Assembly (NCBI RefSeq): GCF_900454835.1
Contig: NZ_UGTM01000001.1
Location: forward strand, 1,736,501 to 1,800,500
Length of the DNA stretch: 64,000 nt
Source: Prevotella denticola
GTDB taxonomy: Bacteria; Bacteroidota; Bacteroidia; Bacteroidales; Bacteroidaceae
Reading direction: 5' to 3'
Both the position numbers and the translations under genes were made by a program. The notes beneath the pieces were generated by a model. It ran no database searches and had not been told where the DNA came from. It worked only from the letters and a program-made list of their open reading frames with translations. Below, one piece after another: positions 20,024-29,185 of the stretch. Each line of letters opens with the position of its first letter. The stretch's first letter is position 1.

Positions 20024-22375
20024 TCAGAATCTTTCCTTTTCTGTATTCCCGGCTCCATGCCCCTTGAATCTTGACCGGGCAGTGTTGAAGTTGTAGCGAA
20101 GAGTAATAGAGAAGTCGCGCGTATCGTAGATTTTGTTCACGTCTGTACGTGTAAGGGCATCAAATGTGGTGAATTGCTGACGCCATGTACCGAACACGTC
20201 ATTGAGCTGCAGTTTGATGCTCCATGTATCCTTGCCGAACGCTTTGTAGAGTCCGAGGTCATTTGTCCAGTAACTGCGGATGCGGGCATTGTCGCCATTG
20301 CCGGAAGTCCGAGCTGAGAAGTCTATGTTCAGCCACATATCCCAGGGAAGATGGACAGCGTTGTTGAAACGGAAGATGCCCAGCGGACGGTTGAGCCTCA
20401 ACAGTTCTCCATGATGGGTCAGCTTGAAATTCTGTACTGCAAAGCCTGCCATCCAGACAGGATGCCAGCAGCCGAAAAACGTAGGAGAATAGTTTGCGAA
20501 AGCACTGTAGGAACGGAAACGCGGCATATTCTGCATCTGCAGCAATGTGGCTTCCATGTTGCCAGGGTACGGTACGGTCTGCCACATGAAATAATTCTTG
20601 GTGGAAGTGTACGCTATTTCTACGGACAGGTCTTTCCATGCCGTCGACAGTGACAGATAGTCGCGGTAGATGGGACGGAGGTCGGGATTGCCTGATTCAT
20701 AGGTGTAGCGGTCGATGTATTTCACGGCAGAACCGAGCTGATCGAAAGCGGGACGGGAGGTCTTGCGTGTATATGCGAGACGTGTCTTCACCTTTCCTAT
20801 GGAGAAAGCGATCGATGCCGTGGGAGCAAGGTTGTGACAGGTGCGGCTCTGCCCGGGCGAGTAAGTGCCGAAATGATAGTATCTGGAGTCCGTGTATTCC
20901 CACCGCAGACCGATATTGGCAGATACGGCTCCGAATGTCTGACTGGTTTCGGCGAAAAGGGCAGTGGTGGTCTCTTCTATGCGGTTGTCATTGCCGGCAA
21001 TATAGACTGCATTCCCTGCATAACGGTCGGTACGATGAATATGAGTGCCCTCTGTCCCTATTCTCACCTCGCCTTTCCACACAGGATGAGAAGCCGAGGC
21101 ATTGCCAGCAAGGAGGCGGTTGCAGACATCGTTTGCAGTTGTAAAATCACGTCTTGGATTCACGGTGGACCGTTCGTGCTCGTTGGTATGGCGGTCATTC
21201 AGCTGCCACAGAGCATCCAGGTTGACAGACAACTGCCATTTACCCGCAGTTCCCGTGTAGTAGGCACTCAGCAGATGCTGTCGACCATAGCGGCTGGAGG
21301 CAGAGCTGTTCTCAAGTTGTTCGGAGAAACTCCCGTCAATGTAGCGTGAGGTTTCTGTAGGACCGGACGATTCCGAAGGCTTGAATCTGAAATCATAGAA
21401 CAACCCGAAATAGTGAGACTTGCTGTTGTAGTTCAGACCGATTTTCCCCGAACAGACCGGGAACTTTGAGAAGTCCTTGCCCGTGCTCCGCTGCTCAATG
21501 ATTGCCGTGGGCAGATATTGTGTAGTACGGTTCTCTATGCGGGGACGCTCGCGGTAGTTCTCATAATTCAGCATACCGGCAAGGTCGAAACCCTTTCGGC
21601 GGTAATTGAAGTCGGTCTGCTCGAAAAGATAAGCATAATGTTTGACCCCAGTCGTCGTCCTGTCGTTGAAAGAGAATCCTTCTCCCATGGGAGCTACTGT
21701 TGTAATACGAATGACGGCATTCGCTGTCGAGGCATACCTTGCACCGGGGGAAGTCACGACCTCTATGTTCCTGATCTCTGAAGAAGAGAGTCGGGTAAGC
21801 TCCGACTGGTTGCGCACTTGCCGGTTGTTGATATAGATGAGGGGTGCGCCTTTGCCGAGCACCTCTATATCTGAACCTGACCTGGAAACAAACGGCATCT
21901 TTCCGATCAGTTCGAGAGCCGAACCTGTATGCGACAGATAGGTGCCTGAAATATCCACCTGTATACCGTCATTCTTGAACTTCACCATCCGTCGCGTGCC
22001 TTTCACGACAACCTCGTCTAACTGCTGGTCTACCGGATTCAGGACGACAACGCCAAGGTCTCCGGCAGGATTACGGATCATACAGTCTTTATATCCGATA
22101 AAGGAAATGCGAAGTATTTTCGGCTGGTCTGCGTCCGTTACATCAAAAGAGAAACTTCCGTTCTCTTTAGTGACCGTCCCGGTAAGGACTGTGGAATCCT
22201 TTCCTGACAGCAGGGTTACGGTTGCGAACTCAACCGGTGTGCCCGTTCCGTCTTTCACGGTTCCTCGAATATAAGGAGTCTGGGCGGAAAGCGACAGAGC
22301 GGAAAGACATTGCAGCACTGCAAGCAGCAGTCCTTTTGCCAGACGGCGGTTATCTGACGGCATTCTTCTTTTCAT
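20024..22375 (-). CDS. TonB-dependent-receptor-like outer-membrane beta-barrel (OMP_b-brl_3 type)
   Basis: 783 aa from ATG 22375; the frame extends 13 codons further up, but 22375 gives the cleaner signal (MKRRMPSDNRRLAKGLLLAVLQ..., cleavage before Gln of SAQTPYI). A CarboxypepD_reg-like domain follows (RGTVKDGTGTPVEFATVTLL, LRISFIGYKD), then DEVVVKGTRR, a plug-like region (GAPLIYINNRQVRNQSEL, IRNIEVVTSPGARYAS) and a long barrel ending ITLRYNFN. This is the non-SusC class of outer-membrane receptor without an adjacent SusD. Cargo cannot be told from sequence or neighbours; it stands alone between the helicase and DUF2851. The gene at 61539-63839 encodes the same architecture. Confidence 0.85.
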   Translation of the reverse strand: MKRRMPSDNRRLAKGLLLAVLQCLSALSLSAQTPYIRGTVKDGTGTPVEFATVTLLSGKDSTVLTGTVTKENGSFSFDVTDADQPKILRISFIGYKDCMIRNPAGDLGVVVLNPVDQQLDEVVVKGTRRMVKFKNDGIQVDISGTYLSHTGSALELIGKMPFVSRSGSDIEVLGKGAPLIYINNRQVRNQSELTRLSSSEIRNIEVVTSPGARYASTANAVIRITTVAPMGEGFSFNDRTTTGVKHYAYLFEQTDFNYRRKGFDLAGMLNYENYRERPRIENRTTQYLPTAIIEQRSTGKDFSKFPVCSGKIGLNYNSKSHYFGLFYDFRFKPSESSGPTETSRYIDGSFSEQLENSSASSRYGRQHLLSAYYTGTAGKWQLSVNLDALWQLNDRHTNEHERSTVNPRRDFTTANDVCNRLLAGNASASHPVWKGEVRIGTEGTHIHRTDRYAGNAVYIAGNDNRIEETTTALFAETSQTFGAVSANIGLRWEYTDSRYYHFGTYSPGQSRTCHNLAPTASIAFSIGKVKTRLAYTRKTSRPAFDQLGSAVKYIDRYTYESGNPDLRPIYRDYLSLSTAWKDLSVEIAYTSTKNYFMWQTVPYPGNMEATLLQMQNMPRFRSYSAFANYSPTFFGCWHPVWMAGFAVQNFKLTHHGELLRLNRPLGIFRFNNAVHLPWDMWLNIDFSARTSGNGDNARIRSYWTNDLGLYKAFGKDTWSIKLQLNDVFGTWRQQFTTFDALTRTDVNKIYDTRDFSITLRYNFNTARSRFKGHGAGNTEKERF

Positions 22376-22488
22376 TGCGGATTGATTAAAACTCATTTTC
22401 CCTTGGACAGACACGAAACGTATCTTGGGTATTGATTATGTGATGGGCGGTCCGACGCATTTATGACAGGAACCCCTGACAGCTCCGA

Positions 22489-22496
22489 CAAATTTA
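22489..22496 (-). promoter_or_regulatory. Putative -7 box for the barrel gene
   Basis: Minus strand TAAATTTG fits TAnnTTTG, 114 nt upstream of ATG 22375. The -33 region is T-rich but lacks an exact TTTG. Confidence 0.45.
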
Positions 22497-22591
22497 TGAA
22501 AAAAAAGGAAAAAGCATCATCTTTCCATAGAAAAAGATGTAGTTATGCTTAAAACACACAGCCAAGCGGATCGATTGTCCCGTTTTTTTCG

Positions 22592-22599
22592 TATATTTG
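22592..22599 (+). promoter_or_regulatory. Putative -7 box for the DUF2851 gene
   Basis: TATATTTG matches TAnnTTTG and lies 26 nt before the ATG at 22625. No exact -33 TTTG at 20-nt spacing. Confidence 0.5.
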
Positions 22600-22624
22600 C
22601 GTTCTGTAAAACCATGAATCTGTT

Positions 22625-23935
22625 ATGGAACAACTCATCCACTATGTATGGAAACACAAAATGTTTCCGCTGACGGGGCTCAAGACCACTGACGGACAGG
22701 AGGTGGAAGTCATTGATCCCGGACTGCATAACCGTAATGCAGGTCCCGATTTCTTCAATGCGAAAGTGAAGATCGGCGGAACGTTGTGGGTGGGCAATGT
22801 AGAGATACACGACCGTGCGTCCGACTGGTTCCTGCACCGGCACGACCGCGATCCGCACTATAACAACATCATCCTGCACGTGGCAGAGTCCGTTGATGTG
22901 GATGTCAAGACAAAACAAGGTGATTATCCGCCACAGATGCGGCTGCAGGTTCCTGCACCCGTCAGGGAACATTACGAAGAACTGCTTACGACAGATGCCT
23001 ATCCGCCCTGCTACCGCATCATTCCTGACCTCTCACGTCTGATGGTTCACTCGTGGATGAGTGCCTTGCAGACGGAACGGCTGGAACAGAAAACGGAGGC
23101 AATCGCCCAGCGGGTGAAAGACTGCGACGGATCTTGGGAAGCCGCTTACTTCGTCACCCTTGCACGCAACTACGGCTTCGGCATCAATGGCGATGCTTTT
23201 GAAACATGGGCAAAGCTGATTCCATTGCAGAGCATAGCCCATCATCGGGACAACCTGCTGCAGATTGAAGCCTTCTTCCTGGGACAGGCAGGATTACTGG
23301 AAACGGCTGCCATACCCGAGCGGTATCAACAGAAAGCACAGAAGGACAGCTACTTCACACAACTGAAAAGCGAATATCAGTATCTGGCGCATAAGTTCGG
23401 ACTACGGCACATGGATGCCAGCCAATGGAGATTTCTCCGTCTCCGGCCGCAGAACTTTCCACATATCCGCATCGCACAGCTCGCACAGCTTTACTATGAA
23501 GGGCGGGCAGGACTGTCTCAGCTGCTGGACTGTGAGACGGTAAGACAGATGCAGGAACTGCTGGCTACGCAGGTGACGACCTACTGGGAGACACACTATG
23601 TCTTTGGTGAAGAGAGCGCGAAGAGCGAGAAACGGCTGTCGGCGGCATCATTGAACCTGCAGATCATCAATACGGTCATTCCCGTACTCTTCGCATACGG
23701 CAGGCATAAGAACTCCGAAAAGTACTGCGACCGTGCCTTCGACTTCCTTGAAGCTCTGAAAGCAGAGAACAATCACATCGTAAGAATGTGGAAGGAAGTA
23801 GGTTTGACAGTTGAGACGGCAGGCGACTCGCAGGCACTCATACAGCTGAAAAAGGAGTACTGCGACCGGAAGGACTGCCTGCGCTGCCGGATCGGATACG
23901 AGTATCTGAAAGGCAGACCCTCCGCCCAGCCATAG
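22625..23935 (+). CDS. DUF2851 family protein
   Basis: 436 aa, cytosolic (no signal). Features typical of DUF2851 (PF11013): LIHYVWKHKMFP at the N-terminus, IDPGLHNRNAGPDFFNAKVKI, WVGNVEIHDRASDWFLH and HNNIILHV-like blocks, which look nuclease-like (GPDF, EIH, a downstream Lys/His). A C-terminal Cys cluster C-x4-C-x2-C (YCDRKDCLRCRIG) could bind metal. The family is common in Bacteroidota and has no established function. It starts divergently from the barrel gene with its own -7 box and is followed by a thioesterase and dprA on the same strand. A role in nucleic-acid metabolism is only a guess. Confidence 0.85.
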   Translation: MEQLIHYVWKHKMFPLTGLKTTDGQEVEVIDPGLHNRNAGPDFFNAKVKIGGTLWVGNVEIHDRASDWFLHRHDRDPHYNNIILHVAESVDVDVKTKQGDYPPQMRLQVPAPVREHYEELLTTDAYPPCYRIIPDLSRLMVHSWMSALQTERLEQKTEAIAQRVKDCDGSWEAAYFVTLARNYGFGINGDAFETWAKLIPLQSIAHHRDNLLQIEAFFLGQAGLLETAAIPERYQQKAQKDSYFTQLKSEYQYLAHKFGLRHMDASQWRFLRLRPQNFPHIRIAQLAQLYYEGRAGLSQLLDCETVRQMQELLATQVTTYWETHYVFGEESAKSEKRLSAASLNLQIINTVIPVLFAYGRHKNSEKYCDRAFDFLEALKAENNHIVRMWKEVGLTVETAGDSQALIQLKKEYCDRKDCLRCRIGYEYLKGRPSAQP

Positions 23936-24033
23936 AAATCATCAGGCTGACAAGGCAGGTTAGCCTATCTGGACTGACATGAGGCCAATGGGCCTAACAA
24001 GACAGAAAAGTTCTAACACTACTTTCCCAATTA

Positions 24034-24447
24034 ATGAATATGGAACAAAAGAAATACATTTTCGAGACAAGAATGGAAGTCCGCGACTATGAGTGCGACA
24101 TCCAAGGTATAGTAAACAATGCCAATTATCTGCACTACACCGAGCACACCCGCCATCGGTTCCTGCGTTCATTAGGTGTCAGCTTCGCCGATTTGCACGA
24201 GAAAGGTGTCGATGCCGTAGTCGCACGGATGCAGCTCACTTATAAAGTGCCGCTGACCTGCGATGACGAGATCATCTCACGCATGGGATTGAAGAAACAG
24301 GGACTTCGCTGGGTGTTCAACCACGACCTCTTCCGCGCCAGCGACGAGCAGCTCTGCTTCCATGCCGATGTCGACCTTGTGACGCTTATCAACGGCAGAC
24401 TGGGCAACAGCAAGGAATATGACGAAGCGTTCGCCGCAGTACTGTAG
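24034..24447 (+). CDS. Acyl-CoA thioesterase, hotdog fold (YbgC/FadM-like 4HBT)
   Basis: 137 aa. Single hotdog domain with the 4HBT signature around YECDIQGIVNNANYLHYTEHTRHRF, in which Asp is the likely catalytic residue; VARMQLTYKVPLTCDDEI is the second conserved block. Start at ATG 24034; an alternative ATG lies two codons downstream. Enzymes of this family hydrolyse acyl-CoA or acyl-ACP thioesters in the cytosol; the chain-length preference cannot be read. It is followed by a decamer repeat array and then dprA on the same strand. Confidence 0.9.
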   Translation: MNMEQKKYIFETRMEVRDYECDIQGIVNNANYLHYTEHTRHRFLRSLGVSFADLHEKGVDAVVARMQLTYKVPLTCDDEIISRMGLKKQGLRWVFNHDLFRASDEQLCFHADVDLVTLINGRLGNSKEYDEAFAAVL

Positions 24448-24462
24448 GAAGGTGAAAAACTC

Positions 24463-24542
24463 ATCGCTTATCACCGCTTATCATCGCCTATCACCACCTA
24501 TCATCGCTTATCACCACCTATCACCGCTTATCACCGCCTACC
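24463..24542 (+). repeat. Eight tandem copies of a degenerate 10-bp repeat
   Basis: Units at exactly 10-bp steps: ATCGCTTATC, ACCGCTTATC, ATCGCCTATC, ACCACCTATC, ATCGCTTATC, ACCACCTATC, ACCGCTTATC, ACCGCCTACC. They fill the spacer between the thioesterase stop and the dprA start. The same motif recurs in inverse orientation at 30787-30812, and a looser version lies at 58486-58540. Confidence 0.85.
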
Positions 24543-24557
24543 CCAACACTCCCAGCC

Positions 24558-25676
24558 ATGGAATCCCTTAACGCCATCCTGCTGACCCGACTGACCCGCT
24601 TCCACCTCGCCGAACTGGCAGAACTATACAGGCGGGCAGGTTCGGCTACAGCCGTCATTGAGCACAAACGGGACATCAGGGACATCCTCCCGGATGCCTC
24701 AATACATCTCGTACAGGCGCTGAAAGACATCGACAGTCTCAGAGACCGGGCTGAACAGGAGCTGGAATACGACCGGCAACATGATATCCAGCCCATCTGC
24801 ATGAACGACGAACACTATCCGCAACGGCTCAGGGAGTGTCCCGATGCCCCTATCCTGCTCTATTATCTCGGCAACGCCGACCTCAACAGCCGTCACGTCA
24901 TCAGTATTGTAGGCACTCGCCACTGCACTACCTACGGACAGGATATCATCCGTTCGTTCGTCAAGGAACTGAAGACAATCTGTCCAGATGTTCTCATCTT
25001 CAGCGGACTGGCATACGGTGTAGACATCCATACACACCGGGCAGCCCTGCAGAACGGCTTTGACACCATCGGCGTACTGGCACACGGGCTCGACGACCTC
25101 TATCCTCGTGTACACCGTGACACAGCCGTACAGATGATGAGGCGAGGCGGACTGCTGACGGAATACATGACTCACACACAGCCCGTAGCCCGCAACTTCG
25201 TACAGCGGAACCGCATCGTCGCCGGATGCTCGGATGCAACTATCCTCATAGAGTCGGCCTCCAAGGGCGGCGGACTCATCACCTGCAGCATTGCACGCAG
25301 CTACGGACGGGAGGTCTTCGCCTTTCCCGGTTCCGTACATTCAGACTACAGTGAGGGATGCAACAATCTTATCCGGGACAACGGGGCGGCACTCATCACC
25401 TCTGCCACCGACCTGGTGAAAGCAATGGGATGGGAAGAGGATGCCCGACTGGAGCAGGCACATCAACGGGGCATTGAGCGAACACTTTTCCCTGATTTGT
25501 CCCCAGAGGAGAACTCCGTTGTCCGTGTGCTTGCCAAGAACAACGACCTGCAGATCAATCTACTGTCCATTCAGGCCGGACTTCCCGTCTCACGGCTCAC
25601 CGGCATCCTCTTCGCACTGGAGATGAAAGGCATCATAAGGGCGATGGCAGGCGGATGTTATCACCTGCTGGCATAA
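24558..25676 (+). CDS. dprA: DNA-processing protein DprA
   Basis: 372 aa. N-terminal helical region, then the Rossmann-like DprA/Smf domain with SIVGTRHCTTYG, IFSGLAYGVDIHTHRAAL, DDLYPRVHR, LTEYMTHTQPVARNFVQRNRIVAG, ESASKGGGLIT and VFAFPGSV. A C-terminal winged-helix segment follows (NNDLQINLLSIQAGLPVSRLTGILFALEMKGIIRAMAGGCYHL). DprA loads RecA on incoming single-stranded DNA during transformation; it is widespread also in species not known to be competent. Downstream of the thioesterase and the decamer array, probably one transcription unit. Confidence 0.97.
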   Translation: MESLNAILLTRLTRFHLAELAELYRRAGSATAVIEHKRDIRDILPDASIHLVQALKDIDSLRDRAEQELEYDRQHDIQPICMNDEHYPQRLRECPDAPILLYYLGNADLNSRHVISIVGTRHCTTYGQDIIRSFVKELKTICPDVLIFSGLAYGVDIHTHRAALQNGFDTIGVLAHGLDDLYPRVHRDTAVQMMRRGGLLTEYMTHTQPVARNFVQRNRIVAGCSDATILIESASKGGGLITCSIARSYGREVFAFPGSVHSDYSEGCNNLIRDNGAALITSATDLVKAMGWEEDARLEQAHQRGIERTLFPDLSPEENSVVRVLAKNNDLQINLLSIQAGLPVSRLTGILFALEMKGIIRAMAGGCYHLLA

Positions 25677-26099
25677 CCTTGCACGATACGGGTACTCATA
25701 CGCTTCCGTAATAAATCCACCATGACCTTCTCTCCTTTTCCTGTTGAGCGGCACTATCGTAAATATCTGTTCTACAAGCAAACGGCTGACAACAATCTTC
25801 GGAGCATGGTGCCATGCCACGGAGTATGCACACCTTCCTTCCCATGCGCTTGTTCGACTGGATCATGATGCACGCCAGCTGAACCGCAATGCCGACCGGC
25901 CTGCCGAGACAGACGAAGCAGACAGGCAGGACAGCCCGGATAGCCATACCCCAGAAGTCCGGCAGTCGTACCCTAAAGGTCTGACTGCCGGACTTTTTTT
26001 CATTCTTCCACCAGACGCTCCTCACCTTTAGAGAGATTGGGAGAGGGAGAGCAGGATGAGAGCAAGATAGTGTCCTGACGCAAAATATCTCCGTATTTA
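25677..26099. other. Intergenic region with an orphan terminator
   Basis: No supported gene. It ends in a strong intrinsic terminator (25955-26000) nearly 280 nt after the dprA stop. Either dprA has a long 3' UTR or an unannotated RNA ends here; no TAnnTTTG box was found in the stretch on the plus strand. Confidence 0.5.
25955..26000 (+). terminator. Intrinsic terminator
   Basis: AAGTCCGGCAGTC pairs perfectly with GACTGCCGGACTT (13 bp, 15-nt loop) and is followed by a run of T's. A textbook rho-independent terminator on the plus strand. Confidence 0.85.
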
Positions 26100-26131
26100 T
26101 TTGTGTGTTACATATATAATAGGTAAATTTG
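26100..26131 (+). promoter_or_regulatory. Consensus promoter of pnp
   Basis: TTTG (26100-26103), exactly 20 nt, TAAATTTG (26124-26131). Predicted transcript start near 26138, giving a leader of about 115 nt before the pnp ATG. Confidence 0.8.
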
Positions 26132-26160
26132 CACGGATTAATTTTTACGGGACGCGTGAG

Positions 26161-26205
26161 AAGGTAAGCGTCAAGGCATCTGCGCCTTGTCTGGAGTTAC
26201 CCCTT
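26161..26205 (+). promoter_or_regulatory. Stem-closed 5' leader of pnp
   Basis: GGTAA (26163-26167) can pair with TTACC (26197-26201), enclosing a hairpin AAGGC/GCCTT (26173-26188). The arrangement, including the AAGGTAA opening, resembles the leader of the helicase gene at 17889-17984. E. coli pnp is autoregulated through a leader stem processed by RNase III; a similar role here is inference. Confidence 0.4.
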
Positions 26206-26253
26206 TTGGTTCCCTAAGATGTTGGTCAAAACAATAAGTATTTAAAATTTTAG

Positions 26254-28509
26254 ATGAACGTAATTACGAAAACAGTTCAGTTGCCAGATGGAAGAACCAT
26301 CTCAATTGAAACCGGAAAGGTTGCAAAGCAGGCTGACGGCGCAGCGGTCCTCCGCATGGGAAACACCGTACTTCTCGCCACTGTTTGTGCAGCCAAAGAG
26401 GCAGTTCCGGGCACAGACTTCATGCCTTTGCAAGTTGATTATCGCGAGCAGTATTCTGCCGCAGGTCGTTACCCAGGCGGTTTCACCAAACGCGAAGGCA
26501 AAGCCAATGACGACGAAATCCTTACATCACGCCTTGTGGACCGTGTTCTCCGTCCACTTTTCCCATCAGATTACCACTGCGAGGTCTATGTACAGGTCAT
26601 GCTGCTGTCGGCCGACAGCGTTGACCAGCCTGACGCCCTTGCAGGGTTTGCAGCATCCGCAGCGCTGGCTGCATCAGACATCCCTATCGAACACCCCACC
26701 TCCGAAGTCCGCGTAGCCCGTATCAACGGCGAATACGTCATCGATCCTACCTTCGAGCAGATGAAGGAGGCAGACATGGACCTCATGGTCGGTGCCACCA
26801 AGGACAACATCATGATGGTAGAGGGTGAGATGGACGAGGTTTCCGAACAGGACCTCATCGGCGCTTTGAAGGCAGCGCACGAGGCCATCAAACCTATGTG
26901 CGAGATGCAGGAAGAACTTTCGAAGGCCTGCGGTACGGACGTGAAGCGCGAGTACGACGATGAGATCAACGACGAAGAGCTGCGCGAACAGGTACGCAAG
27001 GAGACCTACGACGCCTGCTATGCCGAGGCACAGAGCGGCGACAACGACAAGAAGCACCGCGAGGAGACCTACGAGAAGATCAAGGCAGACTTCACCGAGG
27101 CATACGATGCGGCCCACACAGACCTTTCAGAAGACGACCTCGAAGAAAAACACGCAGAAATCGATCGTTACTTTGCAGACGTACAGCGCGACTCCATGCG
27201 CCGCAGTGTCCTCGACACCGGCAAGCGCATGGACGGCCGTGCAACAGACGAGATACGTCCTATCTGGTGCGAGGTAGACACGCTGCCGATGCCCCACGGA
27301 AGTGCGCTCTTCCAGCGTGGCGAAACCATGTCGCTCTCTACCTGTACCCTCGGTACGAAGATGGACGAGAAGATGGTCGACAACGTACTGGAGAAGAGCT
27401 ATCAGCGTTTCCTCCTCCACTATAACTTCCCGCCGTTCTGTACCGGTGAGGCCAAGGCACAGCGCGGCGTAGGCCGCCGTGAGATCGGCCACGGCCATCT
27501 GGCATGGCGTGCATTGAAAGGACAGATTCCGGCCGACTTCCCCTACACCGTCCGTCTGGTAAGCCAGATTCTCGAGTCCAACGGCTCGTCTTCCATGGCC
27601 ACCGTATGTGCCGGCACACTGGCATTGATGGATGCCGGTGTCCCGATGAAGAAACCGGTATCAGGTATCGCCATGGGTCTGATCAAGAACCCGGGCGAGG
27701 ACAAGTATGCCGTACTGAGCGACATCCTCGGCGATGAGGATCACCTGGGCGACATGGACTTCAAGACGACCGGTACACGTGACGGCCTGACGGCAACGCA
27801 GATGGACATCAAGTGCGACGGTCTGTCGTTCGAGATTCTTGAGAAGGCACTCATGCAGGCCAAGGCCGGCCGCGAGCACATCCTCAACCTCCTGACCGAC
27901 ACGATCGCAGAGCCGCGTGCAGAGATGAAGCCGCAGGTTCCACGCATCGTACAGCTGGAGATTCCCAAGGAGTTCATCGGTGCCGTTATCGGCCCCGGCG
28001 GCAAGATCATCCAGCAGATGCAGGAAGACACGGGTGCTACGATCACCATTGAGGAGACCGACGGTGTCGGCAAGGTACAGGTGTCAGCCCCCAACAAGGA
28101 TTCGATTGATGCTGCCCTGGGCAAGATCAAGTCGATTGTCGCCGTACCGGAAATCGGTGAAGTCTACGAGGGAACGGTACGTTCCATCATGCCTTACGGC
28201 TGCTTCGTAGAGATACTGCCGGGCAAGGACGGCCTGCTCCACATCTCGGAGATTGACTGGAAACGGCTCGAGACCGTAGAAGACGCAGGCATCAAGGAGG
28301 GTGACAAGATCAAGGTCAAGCTCCTCGACATCGACCCGAAGACCGGCAAGTACAAGCTCTCACGCCGTGTACTGCTCGAGAAGCCGGAAGGCTATGTAGA
28401 GCCGCAGCGCCGGCCACGTGGCGACCGCCGGCCACGCCGTGACGGTGAGCGTCGCCATGACGACCGCCGTCCGCGCCGCGAGTTCAGCGACAACGAAAGC
28501 AACGACTGA
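26254..28509 (+). CDS. pnp: Polyribonucleotide nucleotidyltransferase (PNPase)
   Basis: 751 aa. Two RNase PH domains (first: [39 protein letters not shown]; second: [42 protein letters not shown]), an intervening helical, acidic linker, KH domain ([19 protein letters not shown]) and S1 domain ([28 protein letters not shown]). An Arg/Asp-rich tail replaces the usual E. coli ending. It degrades RNA 3'-to-5' by phosphorolysis in the cytosol and is a degradosome component in many bacteria. Monocistronic: own consensus promoter upstream and a strong terminator 22 nt after the stop. rpsO, often its upstream partner, is absent. Confidence 0.98.
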   Translation: MNVITKTVQLPDGRTISIETGKVAKQADGAAVLRMGNTVLLATVCAAKEAVPGTDFMPLQVDYREQYSAAGRYPGGFTKREGKANDDEILTSRLVDRVLRPLFPSDYHCEVYVQVMLLSADSVDQPDALAGFAASAALAASDIPIEHPTSEVRVARINGEYVIDPTFEQMKEADMDLMVGATKDNIMMVEGEMDEVSEQDLIGALKAAHEAIKPMCEMQEELSKACGTDVKREYDDEINDEELREQVRKETYDACYAEAQSGDNDKKHREETYEKIKADFTEAYDAAHTDLSEDDLEEKHAEIDRYFADVQRDSMRRSVLDTGKRMDGRATDEIRPIWCEVDTLPMPHGSALFQRGETMSLSTCTLGTKMDEKMVDNVLEKSYQRFLLHYNFPPFCTGEAKAQRGVGRREIGHGHLAWRALKGQIPADFPYTVRLVSQILESNGSSSMATVCAGTLALMDAGVPMKKPVSGIAMGLIKNPGEDKYAVLSDILGDEDHLGDMDFKTTGTRDGLTATQMDIKCDGLSFEILEKALMQAKAGREHILNLLTDTIAEPRAEMKPQVPRIVQLEIPKEFIGAVIGPGGKIIQQMQEDTGATITIEETDGVGKVQVSAPNKDSIDAALGKIKSIVAVPEIGEVYEGTVRSIMPYGCFVEILPGKDGLLHISEIDWKRLETVEDAGIKEGDKIKVKLLDIDPKTGKYKLSRRVLLEKPEGYVEPQRRPRGDRRPRRDGERRHDDRRPRREFSDNESND

Positions 28510-28530
28510 TTTTCCCGCGACATACGAACC

Positions 28531-28571
28531 GAATCCCCCTGCAGACGGAAACACTGTCTACAGGGGGATTC
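28531..28571 (+). terminator. Intrinsic terminator of pnp
   Basis: GAATCCCCCTG and CAGGGGGATTC pair perfectly, extended inside by AGAC/GTCT, followed by CTTT. Confidence 0.8.
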
Positions 28572-29185
28572 TCTTTATCGAGAAGCGACTTTCTCAAACT
28601 GTTCAACCGGGCCTCCACATCTCTGACACATCATACGTTACTCCATATCTTCTATTCTGTTTTCCGTCATTCCACCGTCAGCTGCACAGCCCGCCGCACG
28701 CTCTCCCCCAAGCCGGCGGACCGACCGGGAACAGGCTTATAGATACAGGCTGTCTGCCACAAGCATCTTCCCGTTAGGAAATAATTTTACATTGCAGGCT
28801 AGGAAAATGCTCTCTCTGCTTCTCATGAAGTCCTCCGGAAACCGGAGAAATTCCCCTCTGTATTTCAAACAGGCCTTGTCTGCATTTCAACTAACGCCTG
28901 ATTGCGGTTCAAGTAAGGCTTACTTGCACGTCAGGTAAGGCCTTTCAGGACCGCAACTAAGCACATCTTTCAACACAGAACGTATATACCTGTCTGTGAG
29001 CAGCTTACAAAGACGTTTCTCATCCTCCGGCAATGTACGCCGCCTGTGTTTCCTCCTACTTGCCAGAGAGAGGGAATCATGGAGCGTCATCAGCTGCAGG
29101 ACGATAAAATATCTGGACAAAAAAAAGTTATTTCATGGGAGGGCAACAGATGCTGCAGCAGAGACAAGGCCATTCCGGCGGACTG
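28572..29185. other. Gene-free spacer between pnp and the sirtuin gene
   Basis: Convergent genes on both sides. No gene is supported. The main structure is the 22-bp array at 28855-28965; the remaining sequence shows no promoter box or clear terminator for the sirtuin gene. Confidence 0.5.
28855..28965. repeat. Five-unit array with strict 22-bp period, palindromic (family A)
   Basis: The core TCAA-nTAAGGC (or close variants TCAG, GCAA) recurs at 28865, 28887, 28909, 28931 and 28953, always 22 bp apart. Units diverge between these anchors. Neighbouring units form palindromes, for example CAAGTAAG-G-CTTACTTG (28910-28926). The same family occurs at 36731-36840 and 53835-53925. Confidence 0.75.

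Noticed and set aside
28855..28965. CRISPR array
   Set aside because: Units are contiguous with no spacers, strongly diverged and only 22 bp; no cas genes nearby.
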